64,000 nucleotides of DNA from Meinhardsimonia xiamenensis (GTDB lineage Bacteria > Pseudomonadota > Alphaproteobacteria > Rhodobacterales > Rhodobacteraceae), in the NCBI RefSeq assembly GCF_900102905.1, contig NZ_FNFV01000004.1, positions 310,001 through 374,000 of the forward strand. The letters run 5' to 3'. The translations under genes and the position numbers were made by a program. Shown piece by piece: positions 51,843 through 60,528 of this stretch (positions are counted from its first letter, which is position 1; every line of letters begins with the position of its first letter). The notes under the pieces were generated by a model that did not search any database, was not told where the DNA came from, and saw only the letters and a list, made by a program, of their open reading frames with translations.

Positions 51843-53924
51843 TCAGAGCCTCAGGTCAAGCCGTCGACCGTCCGCACGTGGCGCGGAAAATGCCCGCCCC
51901 TCGGCGCCCGCGGCGTGCGCGCCCTGATCGGTTGTTCCGTCAATGCCAATCGCGCCAGTCGGAGCCAGGCCAGCTGCGCTCGCGCCACCGTCTTCCCGCT
52001 CGGATCCCCGGCGGTCGCCGGTGAACTCGAAGGAGACGTCCGCATAGCCCAACTCGCGCAATTCACTCGCCAACAGATCTATGTGGCGGCGCATGAGCGC
52101 GGCGGTCTCCGGCCGCTCGACATTGATTTGCACGCTCATGACGCCATCACTGCCGGTCAGCTGCATGCGCACCCTGCCAAGCTCCTCAGGTTCGAGGACA
52201 ATCTCGACGGGCCCGTCGGGAAGCGCTCTGGCGACCGCTGCGAGCTGGCCTGCAATCTGGCGGGAAGGATCGGCCCCGATGCCATGTATCGGCATGGGTT
52301 GGCCCGAGCCCGCTGCGGAACTCTGGGTCGGGCCGGCCGGGACAATGGCTGCGGCAGGCTCATGGGTATGGTCGCCATCAGCCAGCGGCTCTTCTGCGAC
52401 CGTGCCCGGCACCGGCGGGTATCGGGGTTCGGGGAAGGCGGTGTTTCCTGGCGACGCCGGGGGGCGGGCTCCGTCCGCCGTGGCTGGCGCATCGGCGCGG
52501 GATGCGGAAGCCGCAGGCTGAGGCACGGCATCCGTAGCTGCCCCTGATGGGTCATGTCCGGGTCCGGCAGCGTCGGCCGTGGCAAATCGCAGCACGGGCC
52601 GATCGGCGTGCCCCGTGCCGGCCAACGATACATCGGGCCCCTCGATCGACTGCACCGCCTGCGCTTTCGTCCACGCATCTGCGGAATTGTCAGGGGCGAG
52701 AGGGGCGGGGGCTGCCAGCTGCTGCCGCATGGCCGCCTGCTCCCGCATCGCCGCAGGTCGGCTTTCCATTGCCGGAAGGTGATGTTCCGGTTCAGGCTTC
52801 GTGCTCGGCCCTGCTGCCGGGGCGCCGGTCGGGGCCCGGGCGGCCGCGCGAGGGGCGCTGGTCTCCGCCGGAGCTCTGGTTTCCCGCTCCGCGGCAACAT
52901 GCGCAGAGCCCGGCGCATTCTGCTGCGCGTCCGGCTCGAGGATCGGCGTGCGCCCGGCATCATCGGACTTATGGGGCGCGGTGCGCGGCGTCACCGGCGC
53001 CAGCACCGCGCCTGTCTGGCCGTTGTCTCGGGCCGGTATCGTCTCCGTCCGGGTGCCTGCGGCATGCACGAGAGCCAAGGGCGCCTCGCGCCGAGAGGCT
53101 GCGCCGGAAGAGGCCCCCTGCACCGAGTCGCCTTCATGGGTCCCGGCACGGTCCGGGCTGATCAAGTTTCCGCCAGCAGGCATCTGCATGCCATTCGCGA
53201 GATCAGGCCCATCTGTTCCCTCTGCTGGGGCGTGCACGCCGCGGTTGGTCACGCCATCGTCACCCTTCATCGGTGAAGCTTCGGCTGAACGCTGATCGGT
53301 CGGAGAAGCCGACTTGCGCCCCACGGCGGCGCGTGAGGTTTCGGGCGCCGGAGGGGGGGGCGGTGCGGGCACCTGTCTTTCCCCGCCGCGTGGCGGAATG
53401 TCGGCCATGCCGCCTGCCTCGGCTGCGTCCTGTCGAGCCCTTGCCAATGTGTTTCCTGCTCCGTTCTTCACCTGTCTCGCGGCCGGTGTGGATTCACTTC
53501 CTTCGTCGTGTTTAGCGGGTTGGGCGGCGTGCGGTGTCGGCGTGCTCGGGAACATGGGCAGCGCAGGCGCGCCTGGCTTGGGCAAGGGCGGCGCGGCGGG
53601 CGGGGGCGGTGAATGGGATGCCGATCCCGGCCCGCGCCTTTCCGACGCGCGCGCAAGTGCGGCGGCGAATCTCCGATCCGCACAGGAGCCGTCGCCCGCG
53701 GATGCGCCGAAAGGCTCCGCACCGGCAATGTGCGTCGCCGTGCTCACGTTGACGGCGCTCACTCCCGGCGCAGGCGCGGGTTCCGTCGCGGCAGGCATGC
53801 TCGCGAACGGCGCGGAAAAGCCGTAGAAGTCCGCCCGATCGCCTGCCTCCTCCCGGGCTCTCGCCCTGTGACGGCGCGGTGCCGCCGGATCTGCATCCCT
53901 TGGAAATGCCTCGATGGTGCGCAC
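51843..53924 (-). CDS. fliK: Flagellar hook-length control protein FliK
   Basis: A 693-residue protein. Most of it is a disordered, Pro/Ala-rich region (about residues 40-580), as expected of the molecular ruler. The C-terminal globular FliK domain includes GPVEIVLEPEELGRVRMQLT and MSVQINVERPETAALMRRHI followed by DLLASELRELGYADV (near 610-670), which are well-conserved FliK segments. It acts at the flagellar export gate to switch from hook to filament substrates. The start is uncertain: the GTG at 53924 and an ATG at 53798 are both possible. flgD lies 59 bp downstream. Confidence 0.87.
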   Translation of the reverse strand: MRTIEAFPRDADPAAPRRHRARAREEAGDRADFYGFSAPFASMPAATEPAPAPGVSAVNVSTATHIAGAEPFGASAGDGSCADRRFAAALARASERRGPGSASHSPPPPAAPPLPKPGAPALPMFPSTPTPHAAQPAKHDEGSESTPAARQVKNGAGNTLARARQDAAEAGGMADIPPRGGERQVPAPPPPPAPETSRAAVGRKSASPTDQRSAEASPMKGDDGVTNRGVHAPAEGTDGPDLANGMQMPAGGNLISPDRAGTHEGDSVQGASSGAASRREAPLALVHAAGTRTETIPARDNGQTGAVLAPVTPRTAPHKSDDAGRTPILEPDAQQNAPGSAHVAAERETRAPAETSAPRAAARAPTGAPAAGPSTKPEPEHHLPAMESRPAAMREQAAMRQQLAAPAPLAPDNSADAWTKAQAVQSIEGPDVSLAGTGHADRPVLRFATADAAGPGHDPSGAATDAVPQPAASASRADAPATADGARPPASPGNTAFPEPRYPPVPGTVAEEPLADGDHTHEPAAAIVPAGPTQSSAAGSGQPMPIHGIGADPSRQIAGQLAAVARALPDGPVEIVLEPEELGRVRMQLTGSDGVMSVQINVERPETAALMRRHIDLLASELRELGYADVSFEFTGDRRGSEREDGGASAAGLAPTGAIGIDGTTDQGAHAAGAEGRAFSAPRADGRRLDLRL

Positions 53925-54038
53925 AACGACGTTTCCGCCCCCTAGACCGATGAATCATGATCTGCGCTTCACAATGGCCGTGGCGGGTTACCGCATCTTT
54001 ACTTCCGGCAAGGAAACTTCAGGAAAATCGGCACGAGG

Positions 54039-54371
54039 TTGAAGGAAATGGTTTCTGCTCCACCCATGCGGCCCTTCTCCGATGGCCCCGGTGTGCCGGC
54101 GCATGAGACGGCTCAGGCGCGCCGCGAGCGGCTGCGCGCCTTGGCCGGGGAAGTCGAGGCGGAATTCCTGGCCGAGATGCTCGGCGCCGCCGGGCTTGAC
54201 GCCGCGCTTGGCGCGTTCGGTGGCGGCGCGGGGGAGGAACAGTTCTCGTCGTTCCTGCGGCGCGAACAGGCCCGACTGATGGTCAAGGCAGGGGGTATCG
54301 GCCTTGCGCAACAGATCTTCGAGAGCCTCTTGCGCCGCGAAGGGCCTGTTGTTGACAGGAGGGGAGAATGA
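54039..54371 (+). CDS. Rod-binding protein (FlgJ N-terminal-like)
   Basis: A 110-residue protein corresponding to the rod-binding domain of FlgJ without the muramidase half. EVEAEFLAEMLGAAGLDAAL, EQFSSFLRREQARLMVKAGG and IGLAQQIFESLLRR are the recognisable segments. In alphaproteobacteria such stand-alone domains cap the rod in the periplasm. It is divergent from fliK, and its stop overlaps the next gene by 4 bp (ATGA). Confidence 0.82.
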   Translation: MKEMVSAPPMRPFSDGPGVPAHETAQARRERLRALAGEVEAEFLAEMLGAAGLDAALGAFGGGAGEEQFSSFLRREQARLMVKAGGIGLAQQIFESLLRREGPVVDRRGE

Positions 54372-54736
54372 GCAGGGCCACCGCCCCCGACAAGGAGCCG
54401 TTAGGCCTTGCCTCGGAGATCGAGGACCTGCTCGAGCGCGAGCGGCGGGCACTGCTCGAAGCACGATTCGACGTGCTGGAGCGACTGGCGGCGCGAAAGG
54501 AGAGCCTGTTGCGTGAGCTGGCCGAGCACCGGCCGAAGGCAGGTGATCTGGAGCGTCTTCAAGCCCTGTCGCGGCGCAATGAGGGCCTCTTCCGGGCTGC
54601 GCTGGCCGGAATTGGCCGGGCGCGCGAGCGCGCACGCGCCATCGCCGGCGCTGGCGAATTCCGCACTTACGGACGCGACGGGCGCATGCAAAGTGCCATG
54701 CCTCCTGCCGTGGGGCAGCCCGCACGCCGTGCGTGA
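54368..54736 (+). CDS. FlgN-like flagellar chaperone candidate
   Basis: A 122-residue, mostly helical, coiled-coil protein (IEDLLERERRALLEARFDVL, LAARKESLLRELAEHRP, LQALSRRNEGLFRAALAGIG). The heptad pattern and length resemble FlgN or FliT chaperones, and it is translationally coupled to the rod-binding gene and upstream of flagellin. Homology to FlgN is weak by eye, so the function is inferred from context. Confidence 0.65.
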   Translation: MSRATAPDKEPLGLASEIEDLLERERRALLEARFDVLERLAARKESLLRELAEHRPKAGDLERLQALSRRNEGLFRAALAGIGRARERARAIAGAGEFRTYGRDGRMQSAMPPAVGQPARRA

Positions 54737-54963
54737 GGCAGGGATGAGGCCCGTTCAAATTCGCCGCATCTTGCCGGTTCAGCTTAGCAATCTCTTAGGC
54801 TTGCTGCCGGACGATCGGCGAGCCCTCCGATGAGGGGCGCGATGCCGGCCGACGTCGGCGCGCAGTGTCAGAACGGCGACCAGTCTGCGCTTCCCCGTGA
54901 TCACGAGGAAGCGGCTTGGCAACTCAGGCCGCGAAAATGCGCGGTGCAGGAAAGGGACCGGAA

Positions 54964-56445
54964 ATGTCCAGCATTCTTACCAATACCAGCGCCATGGTCG
55001 CGCTGCAGACACTGAAAAGCATCAACGCCGATCTGTCGAAGACGCAGAACGAGATTTCCACCGGCAAGGCCGTTGCAACCGCGAAGGACAACGCCTCGGT
55101 CTGGGCGATCTCCAAGGTCATGGAAGCCGATGTGAAGGGATTCCAGGCGATTTCGGAGAGCCTTTCGCTCGGCCAGTCGACCGTCGCCGTCGCGCGCGAA
55201 GCGACCGAGACGATCACCGACCTGCTGACCCAGATCAAGGGCAAGATCGTCGCCGCGCAGGAGGACAACGTCGACCGAGGAAAGATCCAGACCGACATTG
55301 CCGCATTGCGCGATCAGATCAATTCGGTGGTGAACGCAGCGCAGTTCAATGGCCTGAACCTGCTGCAGGGCACCGAGGACGTCAACGTTCTGGCCTCGCT
55401 CGATCGCGCCTCCGACGGAACGGTGACGGCCTCGAGCATCACCGTGCAGCGTCATGATCTCACCACTTCGGCGGGGACTTACGGTTCGGGCACGAGCCTC
55501 TCGGCGAATGCCACGGTGAGCGCGGCAACCGTGGCCAACACCGCCAACACCGTCACGCTCACGGTTGATGCTGATGCCGACGTGTCCGCAGACAGCTTTC
55601 AGGTGACGATCGGTGGCAGCACGGTGAGTTTTGCCGCGGGCGACATCACCGGAGACCAGGACGCTGCCGCCACCGCCATCAGCGCCGCGATCAACGCGCT
55701 TGGCCTCGAGGGCATTACCGCCTCCGTCTCGGGCGCGGATGTGACGATTTCGTCCACGCGCGCCTTCGAAGCCGTGTCCGTGTCCGCCCTGAAGAACGGG
55801 GCAGGAGCAGGCATGACACTCTCGGCGAGCGAGATCGCCGAGCGCGCCGAGAACGTGACCTTCTCCAATTCGGCCAATGTCAACGAGGGTGACGGCTACC
55901 GGGTGACCATAGGTTCATCGGCCTACACCTATGTCGCCGGCAAGAACGAGACCTTCGAGGATGTCGCGCGCGGGCTGAAGGCAGCAATCGATGCGGCCGG
56001 GCTTGACGGCATTACAACGCAGGTGTCCCGGGACAACAACGGCGCCTGGCAGCTGAAGGTGGACAATGACGGCGCAAGCCTGGCCTTCGCGGTCACCGGA
56101 GCGGCGGGTGGTCAGGCCTCGGGAGGGCTATTCGGCCTTGGCGGCATTGACGTGACGAGCTCGTCGGGGGCCGCGGCCGCGCTGTCAAACATCGAGACGC
56201 TGATCGACAAGGCCATCGATGCCTCGGCGGCCTTCGGTTCCTACCAGGGAAGGATCGAGACGCAGGCAAGTTTCGTCGGCAAGCTCACCGATTCGCTCAA
56301 GGCCGGGATCGGTTCGCTGGTGGATGCGGACATGGAAGAGGCCTCGGCGCGGTTGCAGGCTTTGCAGGTGCAGCAGCAGCTGGGAATCCAGTCACTCTCC
56401 ATCGCCAATCAGGCGCCGCAGTCGATCCTGTCGCTGTTCCGCTGA
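54964..56445 (+). CDS. fliC: Flagellin
   Basis: A 493-residue filament protein. The D0/D1 N-terminus (SSILTNTSAMVALQTLKSIN, about 1-145) and C-terminus (EEASARLQALQVQQQLGIQS followed by LSIANQAPQSILSLFR) are typical of alphaproteobacterial flagellins. The central region (about 150-410) is Ala/Thr/Val-rich and contains two repeats of a flagellin-IN-like module, beginning near residues 212 (SFQVTIGGSTVSFAAGDIT) and 316 (GYRVTIGSSAYTYVAGKN). The ATG at 54964 follows GGAAAGGGACC. flaF and flbT follow and control its translation. Confidence 0.95.
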   Translation: MSSILTNTSAMVALQTLKSINADLSKTQNEISTGKAVATAKDNASVWAISKVMEADVKGFQAISESLSLGQSTVAVAREATETITDLLTQIKGKIVAAQEDNVDRGKIQTDIAALRDQINSVVNAAQFNGLNLLQGTEDVNVLASLDRASDGTVTASSITVQRHDLTTSAGTYGSGTSLSANATVSAATVANTANTVTLTVDADADVSADSFQVTIGGSTVSFAAGDITGDQDAAATAISAAINALGLEGITASVSGADVTISSTRAFEAVSVSALKNGAGAGMTLSASEIAERAENVTFSNSANVNEGDGYRVTIGSSAYTYVAGKNETFEDVARGLKAAIDAAGLDGITTQVSRDNNGAWQLKVDNDGASLAFAVTGAAGGQASGGLFGLGGIDVTSSSGAAAALSNIETLIDKAIDASAAFGSYQGRIETQASFVGKLTDSLKAGIGSLVDADMEEASARLQALQVQQQLGIQSLSIANQAPQSILSLFR

Positions 56446-56521
56446 CGGCACCACCGGGGCGTGGCCCGGCCGCGCTCCGGCCCTCGTCATCTGATCCCGT
56501 CTCCAAAGGTAAGGATTTGTC

Positions 56522-56899
56522 GTGACCTGCCATCAACAGGCCCACGCCCTTTATTCGCCCGCCGTCGCGCCTGTGCGCACCGCGCGGAGCGTGGAATACG
56601 ATGCCTTCGCGCGTGTCACCGCCCGGCTCCGGACCGCCACCGAGACACGCAGCCGGGGGCTGGCGCCACTTGCCGAGGCGCTTCACGAGAACCGCCGATT
56701 GTGGACGCTTCTCGCAAGCGCGGTGGCCGATCCGGCCAATCGTCTGCCGCATGATCTGCGCGCCAGGATCTTCTATCTTGCCGAGTTCACCGCCCATCAC
56801 AGCAACCTCGTGCTGAGCGGCGAGGGTGATCCCGCCATTCTGATCGAGGTGAACACCGCGGTGATGAGGGGACTGCGCGGGCAGGAGAAGGCGGCATGA
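56522..56899 (+). CDS. flaF: Flagellar biosynthesis regulator FlaF
   Basis: A 125-residue helical protein. ARSVEYDAFARVTARLRTAT, LHENRRLWTLLASAVADPAN and FYLAEFTAHHSNLVLSG match FlaF, a cytoplasmic factor needed for flagellin synthesis or secretion that works against FlbT. A strong AAGGTAAGGA site precedes the GTG start at 56522. flbT follows with a 4 bp overlap. Confidence 0.92.
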   Translation: MTCHQQAHALYSPAVAPVRTARSVEYDAFARVTARLRTATETRSRGLAPLAEALHENRRLWTLLASAVADPANRLPHDLRARIFYLAEFTAHHSNLVLSGEGDPAILIEVNTAVMRGLRGQEKAA

Positions 56900-57300
56900 G
56901 CGGTCTGGTCCTGAAGCTTGGCCCGAGAGAGCGTGTGCTCATCAACGGCGCCGTGATCGAGAACGGAGACCGCCGCAGCCGGCTGAACATCATCACGCCG
57001 GGTGCGCATATTCTCAGGCTTCGTGACGCCATCCACCCCGACGAGGTGACCACGCCCGTGCGGCGGGTGTGCTACATCGCCCAGCTGGTGCTCTCCGGCG
57101 ATGCGGCGCCTCAGGATGCGCGTCCGCAGCTCCTGCGTGGCATCGAGCAGTTGAGCCAGGCGCTGCGCGATCCCGACAGCCGCGCGCAACTCGCCGCGGC
57201 GACCGAGGCGGTGCTCGCCTCGCAATACTATCAGGCGCTCAAGGCGCTGCGCCGGCTTCTTCCGCGTGAGGAGCGGCTGCTTGCACAGGCGCGTCAATGA
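56896..57300 (+). CDS. flbT: Flagellin translational repressor FlbT
   Basis: A 134-residue RNA-binding regulator that destabilises flagellin mRNA. LVLKLGPRERVLINGAVIEN, ILRLRDAIHPDEVTTPVRRV and YQALKALRRLLPREERLL are conserved. It overlaps the end of flaF and the start of the DUF1217 gene by 4 bp each, giving a coupled flaF-flbT-DUF1217 operon. Confidence 0.92.
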   Translation: MSGLVLKLGPRERVLINGAVIENGDRRSRLNIITPGAHILRLRDAIHPDEVTTPVRRVCYIAQLVLSGDAAPQDARPQLLRGIEQLSQALRDPDSRAQLAAATEAVLASQYYQALKALRRLLPREERLLAQARQ

Positions 57301-58121
57301 GTTTCCGGCCCGCACTTCCGTTGACAGGCTGGGCGGGCTGGAAATTTCTCGAGCGGACGCGTGCCGCCCAGCAGTCGGCCTTCGACCGCTCCCCCGGCAT
57401 CCAGCGTGAGACGGCGTATTTCGAGGCGCGTATCGCCACGGTCGGAAGTGCCGCGGAACTGGTCGCGGATCCGCGGCTTCTGCGCGTGGCCCTCGGCGCC
57501 TTCGGGCTCGACGGTGATCTGCCCAACCGCTACTTCATTCGCAAGGTGCTCGAAGAGGGCACGCTCAAACCGGGAGCGCTGGCCAACAGGCTTGCCGACG
57601 CCCGCTATCGCGACATGGCCCGGGCCTTCGGTTTTGGCGACAGTGATCCGCCGAACACGGGGCTACCCGGATTCGGAGCGCGGATAGCCCGGCAATACCG
57701 CGCGCGTCAGTTCGAAATCGCCGTCGGCCGTCAGGATGAGGCGCTGCGCCTCGCCCTGAGCGCCGATCGCGAGCTGGCCGAGATCGCGCGCGCCAGCACC
57801 ACCGATGATGGCCGTTGGTTTCTGGTGATGGGGCGGCCTCCCCTGCGCAAGGTGGTCGAGACCGCGCTTGGCCTGCCGGCAGGCATCGGCGCGCTGGATC
57901 TCGACCGGCAGCTTGCGGATTTCCGGCGCGCAGCGCAGGAAAGGCTTGGGGATGGCGAAGTCGCGACTCTCGCGGATGGCAGCCGGCGGGAAACCCTGAT
58001 TCGTCTCTTTCTGGCACGATCGGCTGCGCAACGGACCGGGCTCCCGGCGGCGACTCCTGCAACCGCGGCGGCCGGCGTGGCATTGAGCTTGCTGCAGATG
58101 ACCGCGCCGGCACGGCGCTGA
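57297..58121 (+). CDS. DUF1217 domain flagellar protein
   Basis: A 274-residue protein matching DUF1217. TGWAGWKFLERTRAAQQSAF, DLPNRYFIRKVLEEGTLKPG and LADARYRDMARAFGFGDSDP are its characteristic segments. DUF1217 proteins are confined mostly to flagellated alphaproteobacteria and are encoded beside flagellar genes, but their role is undefined. The 4 bp overlap with flbT confirms membership of the flagellar operon. Confidence 0.85.
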   Translation: MSFRPALPLTGWAGWKFLERTRAAQQSAFDRSPGIQRETAYFEARIATVGSAAELVADPRLLRVALGAFGLDGDLPNRYFIRKVLEEGTLKPGALANRLADARYRDMARAFGFGDSDPPNTGLPGFGARIARQYRARQFEIAVGRQDEALRLALSADRELAEIARASTTDDGRWFLVMGRPPLRKVVETALGLPAGIGALDLDRQLADFRRAAQERLGDGEVATLADGSRRETLIRLFLARSAAQRTGLPAATPATAAAGVALSLLQMTAPARR

Positions 58122-58590
58122 GCGTACGCCACGCCCGCATCGGGGGCGTGACCGTGACGCCTGTCGGCCATTCCGGGCTCGGGCGCGCTGTCTTGGATCG
58201 CCGAGCGGCTCCCTCTGCCCCGGGGCGGTTTTCCAGCGTCACGCCGGTGCAGTCTCCCCCACGCCGATATTGGCGGCGGCGCCGGCCTCAAGGGAGCGGC
58301 GGCGATCGAGGTCTGATGACCCTGACCAGCATCATGCGCCTCGTTCCATTCACCGGGTCTCTGTCTTCCAAGGCGGCGAGGGGTGCCGGAGCCATGAGCG
58401 GCATGGCGAAAAGGGCACGTCACCGCCGCGAAGGACGATCGGCCCGGCGCCCGAGACGGGGCGCGATTGGGCCAGAGATGCGGACCCATCGACCGCTCGG
58501 CCGAGGATCCGCGGCGCGGCTAAGAGGGCAAGCGTCCAGAGAACGGCCGGGGCGACGAGGACTTGGCCCATCAGGCGCGACGCGCCGCGC
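58122..58590. other. Poorly coding stretch between the flagellar genes and the TetR-agmatinase block
   Basis: About 470 bp in which all six frames give low-quality, Arg/Pro-rich translations. The only plausible frame is a 73-codon minus-strand one at 58350-58571 with a hydrophobic start (GQVLVAPAVLWTLALLAAP); I do not accept it as a gene. The stretch may be a decayed gene or a rearrangement joint. Confidence 0.5.
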
Positions 58591-58827
58591 TCATTGCTGC
58601 AGCGCCTCGAGCCACAGATCATGCATCTTCTCTTCAAGCTCGGCATTGGGCGCGGGGTAGAGCCGGGGGCGCACGAGATATCCGGGCTGTTCGCCGTCCA
58701 GCACCGCCGTGAGCCACGCGCCGCCGCCGATGACGATATCCACCTCGCCGGTCGCGGGCGCCGTCTGCGCCGCGACCACCCCGGCGAGGCAGAGCGGCGC
58801 GAAAAGGGCGGTTCGGACGGGGGTCAT
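58591..58827 (-). CDS. Small exported protein of unknown function
   Basis: A 78-residue protein with an N-terminal signal-like segment (MTPVRTALFAPLCLAGVVAA, cleavage near QTAPA). The mature part (EVDIVIGGGAWLTAVLDGEQ) and the C-terminal helix (AELEEKMHDLWLEALQQ) are unrecognised. A good GGGAGACATCAAG site precedes the ATG at 58827. It is divergent from the TetR-agmatinase genes. It could be a short periplasmic accessory protein; no function is proposed. Confidence 0.5.
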   Translation of the reverse strand: MTPVRTALFAPLCLAGVVAAQTAPATGEVDIVIGGGAWLTAVLDGEQPGYLVRPRLYPAPNAELEEKMHDLWLEALQQ

Positions 58828-58845
58828 CTTGATGTCTCCCTGTCT

Positions 58846-58866
58846 GTGCGCCCACAGGATGCGCAC
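58846..58866. promoter_or_regulatory. Candidate operator between the small exported gene and the TetR gene
   Basis: GTGCGC (58846-58851) and GCGCAC (58861-58866) form an inverted repeat with a 9 bp spacer in the divergent control region, a geometry common for TetR-family operators. The arms are short. Confidence 0.25.
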
Positions 58867-58974
58867 GGACAAGTTGAACCTGCTCATCTTTCCGGTCAGG
58901 CTGATCGGGGAAGAGGCGGCAGGACGGATGACTGGGCTGAGGGAGAGGCAACAGGCGGACCGGCGGCGGCGCAG

Positions 58975-59529
58975 ATGTTTCGCGCAAAGGGCTACCGCAG
59001 TGCGCACATCGAGGATGTCGCCGCGCGCGCGGGCGTGTCGGTGGGCACGATCTACAACTACTGCCAGACCAAGGGCGACATGCTGATCGCCACGGTGACG
59101 ATGGAGGTCGAAGAGGTGCTGGCCACGGGAGAGGCCATCGTCTCCGACCCGCCGGAGAATGTGGCCGAGGCGGTCATGGCGCTCGTCTTCGGTTATTACG
59201 ACCATTCGCTGAAGTATCTCTCCAAGGAGATGTGGCGCCACGCGATGGCTCTTGCCATCGAGGCGCCCAAGACACCGAACGGGCGGCATTACATGGAGCT
59301 CGACCGCCGGCTTGCCGCCCAGGTGGTGGCGCTGATGGAAAGCCTGAAGACCCGCGGGCGGGTGCGGCCCGATGTCGAGCCGCGGGCGATCGGGGAGATG
59401 ATCTTCAACGATCTCAACCAGCTCTTCGTGGATTTCGTGCGGGAGGAGGAAATGACCCTGGAAGACCTTCGGTGCGCGCTTGCCGCGCATGTTCGACCCC
59501 TTGCGCGGCTGATGGCGGTGGCGTCATGA
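58975..59529 (+). CDS. TetR/AcrR family regulator, 5' end apparently frameshifted
   Basis: The in-frame part is 184 residues: MFRAKGYRSAHIEDVAARAG followed by VSVGTIYNYCQTKGDMLIAT is the second half of a TetR helix-turn-helix, then a C-terminal ligand-binding domain. The normal first helix is missing in this frame. Just upstream, the ATG at 58928 starts MTGLRERQQADRRRR in another frame, which looks like the missing N-terminus, so about 10 bases (the expected ILEA-like codons) seem lost near 58963-58970. It could be a real pseudogene or a sequencing error. It overlaps the agmatinase start by 4 bp. Confidence 0.75.
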   Translation: MFRAKGYRSAHIEDVAARAGVSVGTIYNYCQTKGDMLIATVTMEVEEVLATGEAIVSDPPENVAEAVMALVFGYYDHSLKYLSKEMWRHAMALAIEAPKTPNGRHYMELDRRLAAQVVALMESLKTRGRVRPDVEPRAIGEMIFNDLNQLFVDFVREEEMTLEDLRCALAAHVRPLARLMAVAS

Positions 59530-60491
59530 GCCGCCGCTTCAACCAGCCGCTGGGCGGCAACGAGATGCCCCGCTTCGGCGGGCCCGCAACCATGATGCGC
59601 CTGCCCGCGCAGGACGGGGCGGACGGGCTGGATGCCTGTTTCGTGGGCGTGCCCATGGATATCGGCACGTCGAACCGGCCCGGAACACGGCTGGGCCCGC
59701 GCCAGATCCGCGACGAAAGCCGCATGATCCGCCCCTACAACATGGCCACGGGTGCCGCACCCTTCGACAGCCTGCAGGTGGCCGATATCGGCGATGTGCC
59801 GATCAATACCTTCGACCTGAAGAAGTCGGTCGAGATCATCGCCGAGCATTATCGCGCCATCCTGGCCACCGGCGCGATCCCGCTGACGATGGGGGGCGAC
59901 CACACGCTGACCTGGCCGATCCTTCGCGCGATGAAGGAACGTCACGGCCCGGTGGCGCTGATCCATGTCGATGCCCATGCCGACATCAACGACACCATGT
60001 TCGGCGAGAAGGTGGCGCATGGCTGTCCCTTCCGCCGCGCCTGGGAGGAAGGCTGCCTGATCGACGACCGGGTCTTCCAGATCGGGCTCAGGGGCACGGG
60101 CTATTCGCCCGAGGATTTCGACTGGGGCCGGGCCCGGGGCTGGCGGGTGGTGCAGGCGGAGGAGTGCTGGCACCGATCGTTGGTTCCGCTGATGGAGGAG
60201 GTGCGCGCGCGCATCGGCGATGCGCCCGTCTATCTGAGCTTCGACATCGACAGCCTTGATCCGGCCTTCGCGCCGGGTACCGGCACCGTCGAGCCGGGCG
60301 GGCTGACCATCTGGCAGGGTTACGAGATCATCCGCGGCTGCGCGGGGCTGAACCTGGTGGGCTGCGATCTGGTCGAGGTCTCGCCTCCCTTTGATCCGTC
60401 GGGCAACACCGCGCTGGTGGCGGCGAACCTGCTCTACGAGATGCTCTGCGCTCTTCCCGGCGTGAAGCGGCGGGTGCCGGGCGGAGCATGA
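59526..60491 (+). CDS. speB: Agmatinase / ureohydrolase family enzyme
   Basis: A 321-residue member of the arginase/agmatinase family that hydrolyses a guanidino compound to urea and an amine using two Mn ions. Metal-binding motifs are MGGDHTLTWPI, HVDAHADINDT and SFDIDSLDPAFAPGTGTVEP followed by GG. GVPMDIGTSNRPGTRLGPRQ is the conserved N-terminal loop. Agmatine is the usual substrate; guanidinobutyrate or guanidinopropionate are possible alternatives. It overlaps the TetR stop (ATGA), so the two are likely an operon. Confidence 0.87.
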   Translation: MSRRFNQPLGGNEMPRFGGPATMMRLPAQDGADGLDACFVGVPMDIGTSNRPGTRLGPRQIRDESRMIRPYNMATGAAPFDSLQVADIGDVPINTFDLKKSVEIIAEHYRAILATGAIPLTMGGDHTLTWPILRAMKERHGPVALIHVDAHADINDTMFGEKVAHGCPFRRAWEEGCLIDDRVFQIGLRGTGYSPEDFDWGRARGWRVVQAEECWHRSLVPLMEEVRARIGDAPVYLSFDIDSLDPAFAPGTGTVEPGGLTIWQGYEIIRGCAGLNLVGCDLVEVSPPFDPSGNTALVAANLLYEMLCALPGVKRRVPGGA

Positions 60492-60528
60492 CGCATTCCT
60501 GTGCCGGCAGGTCGTTGCGCGCGCCCCT

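Noticed and set aside
58350-58571. 73-codon minus-strand frame with hydrophobic N-terminus
   Set aside because: It has a weak ribosome-binding site, no family resemblance and a Pro/Arg-rich tail; not enough support for a gene call.
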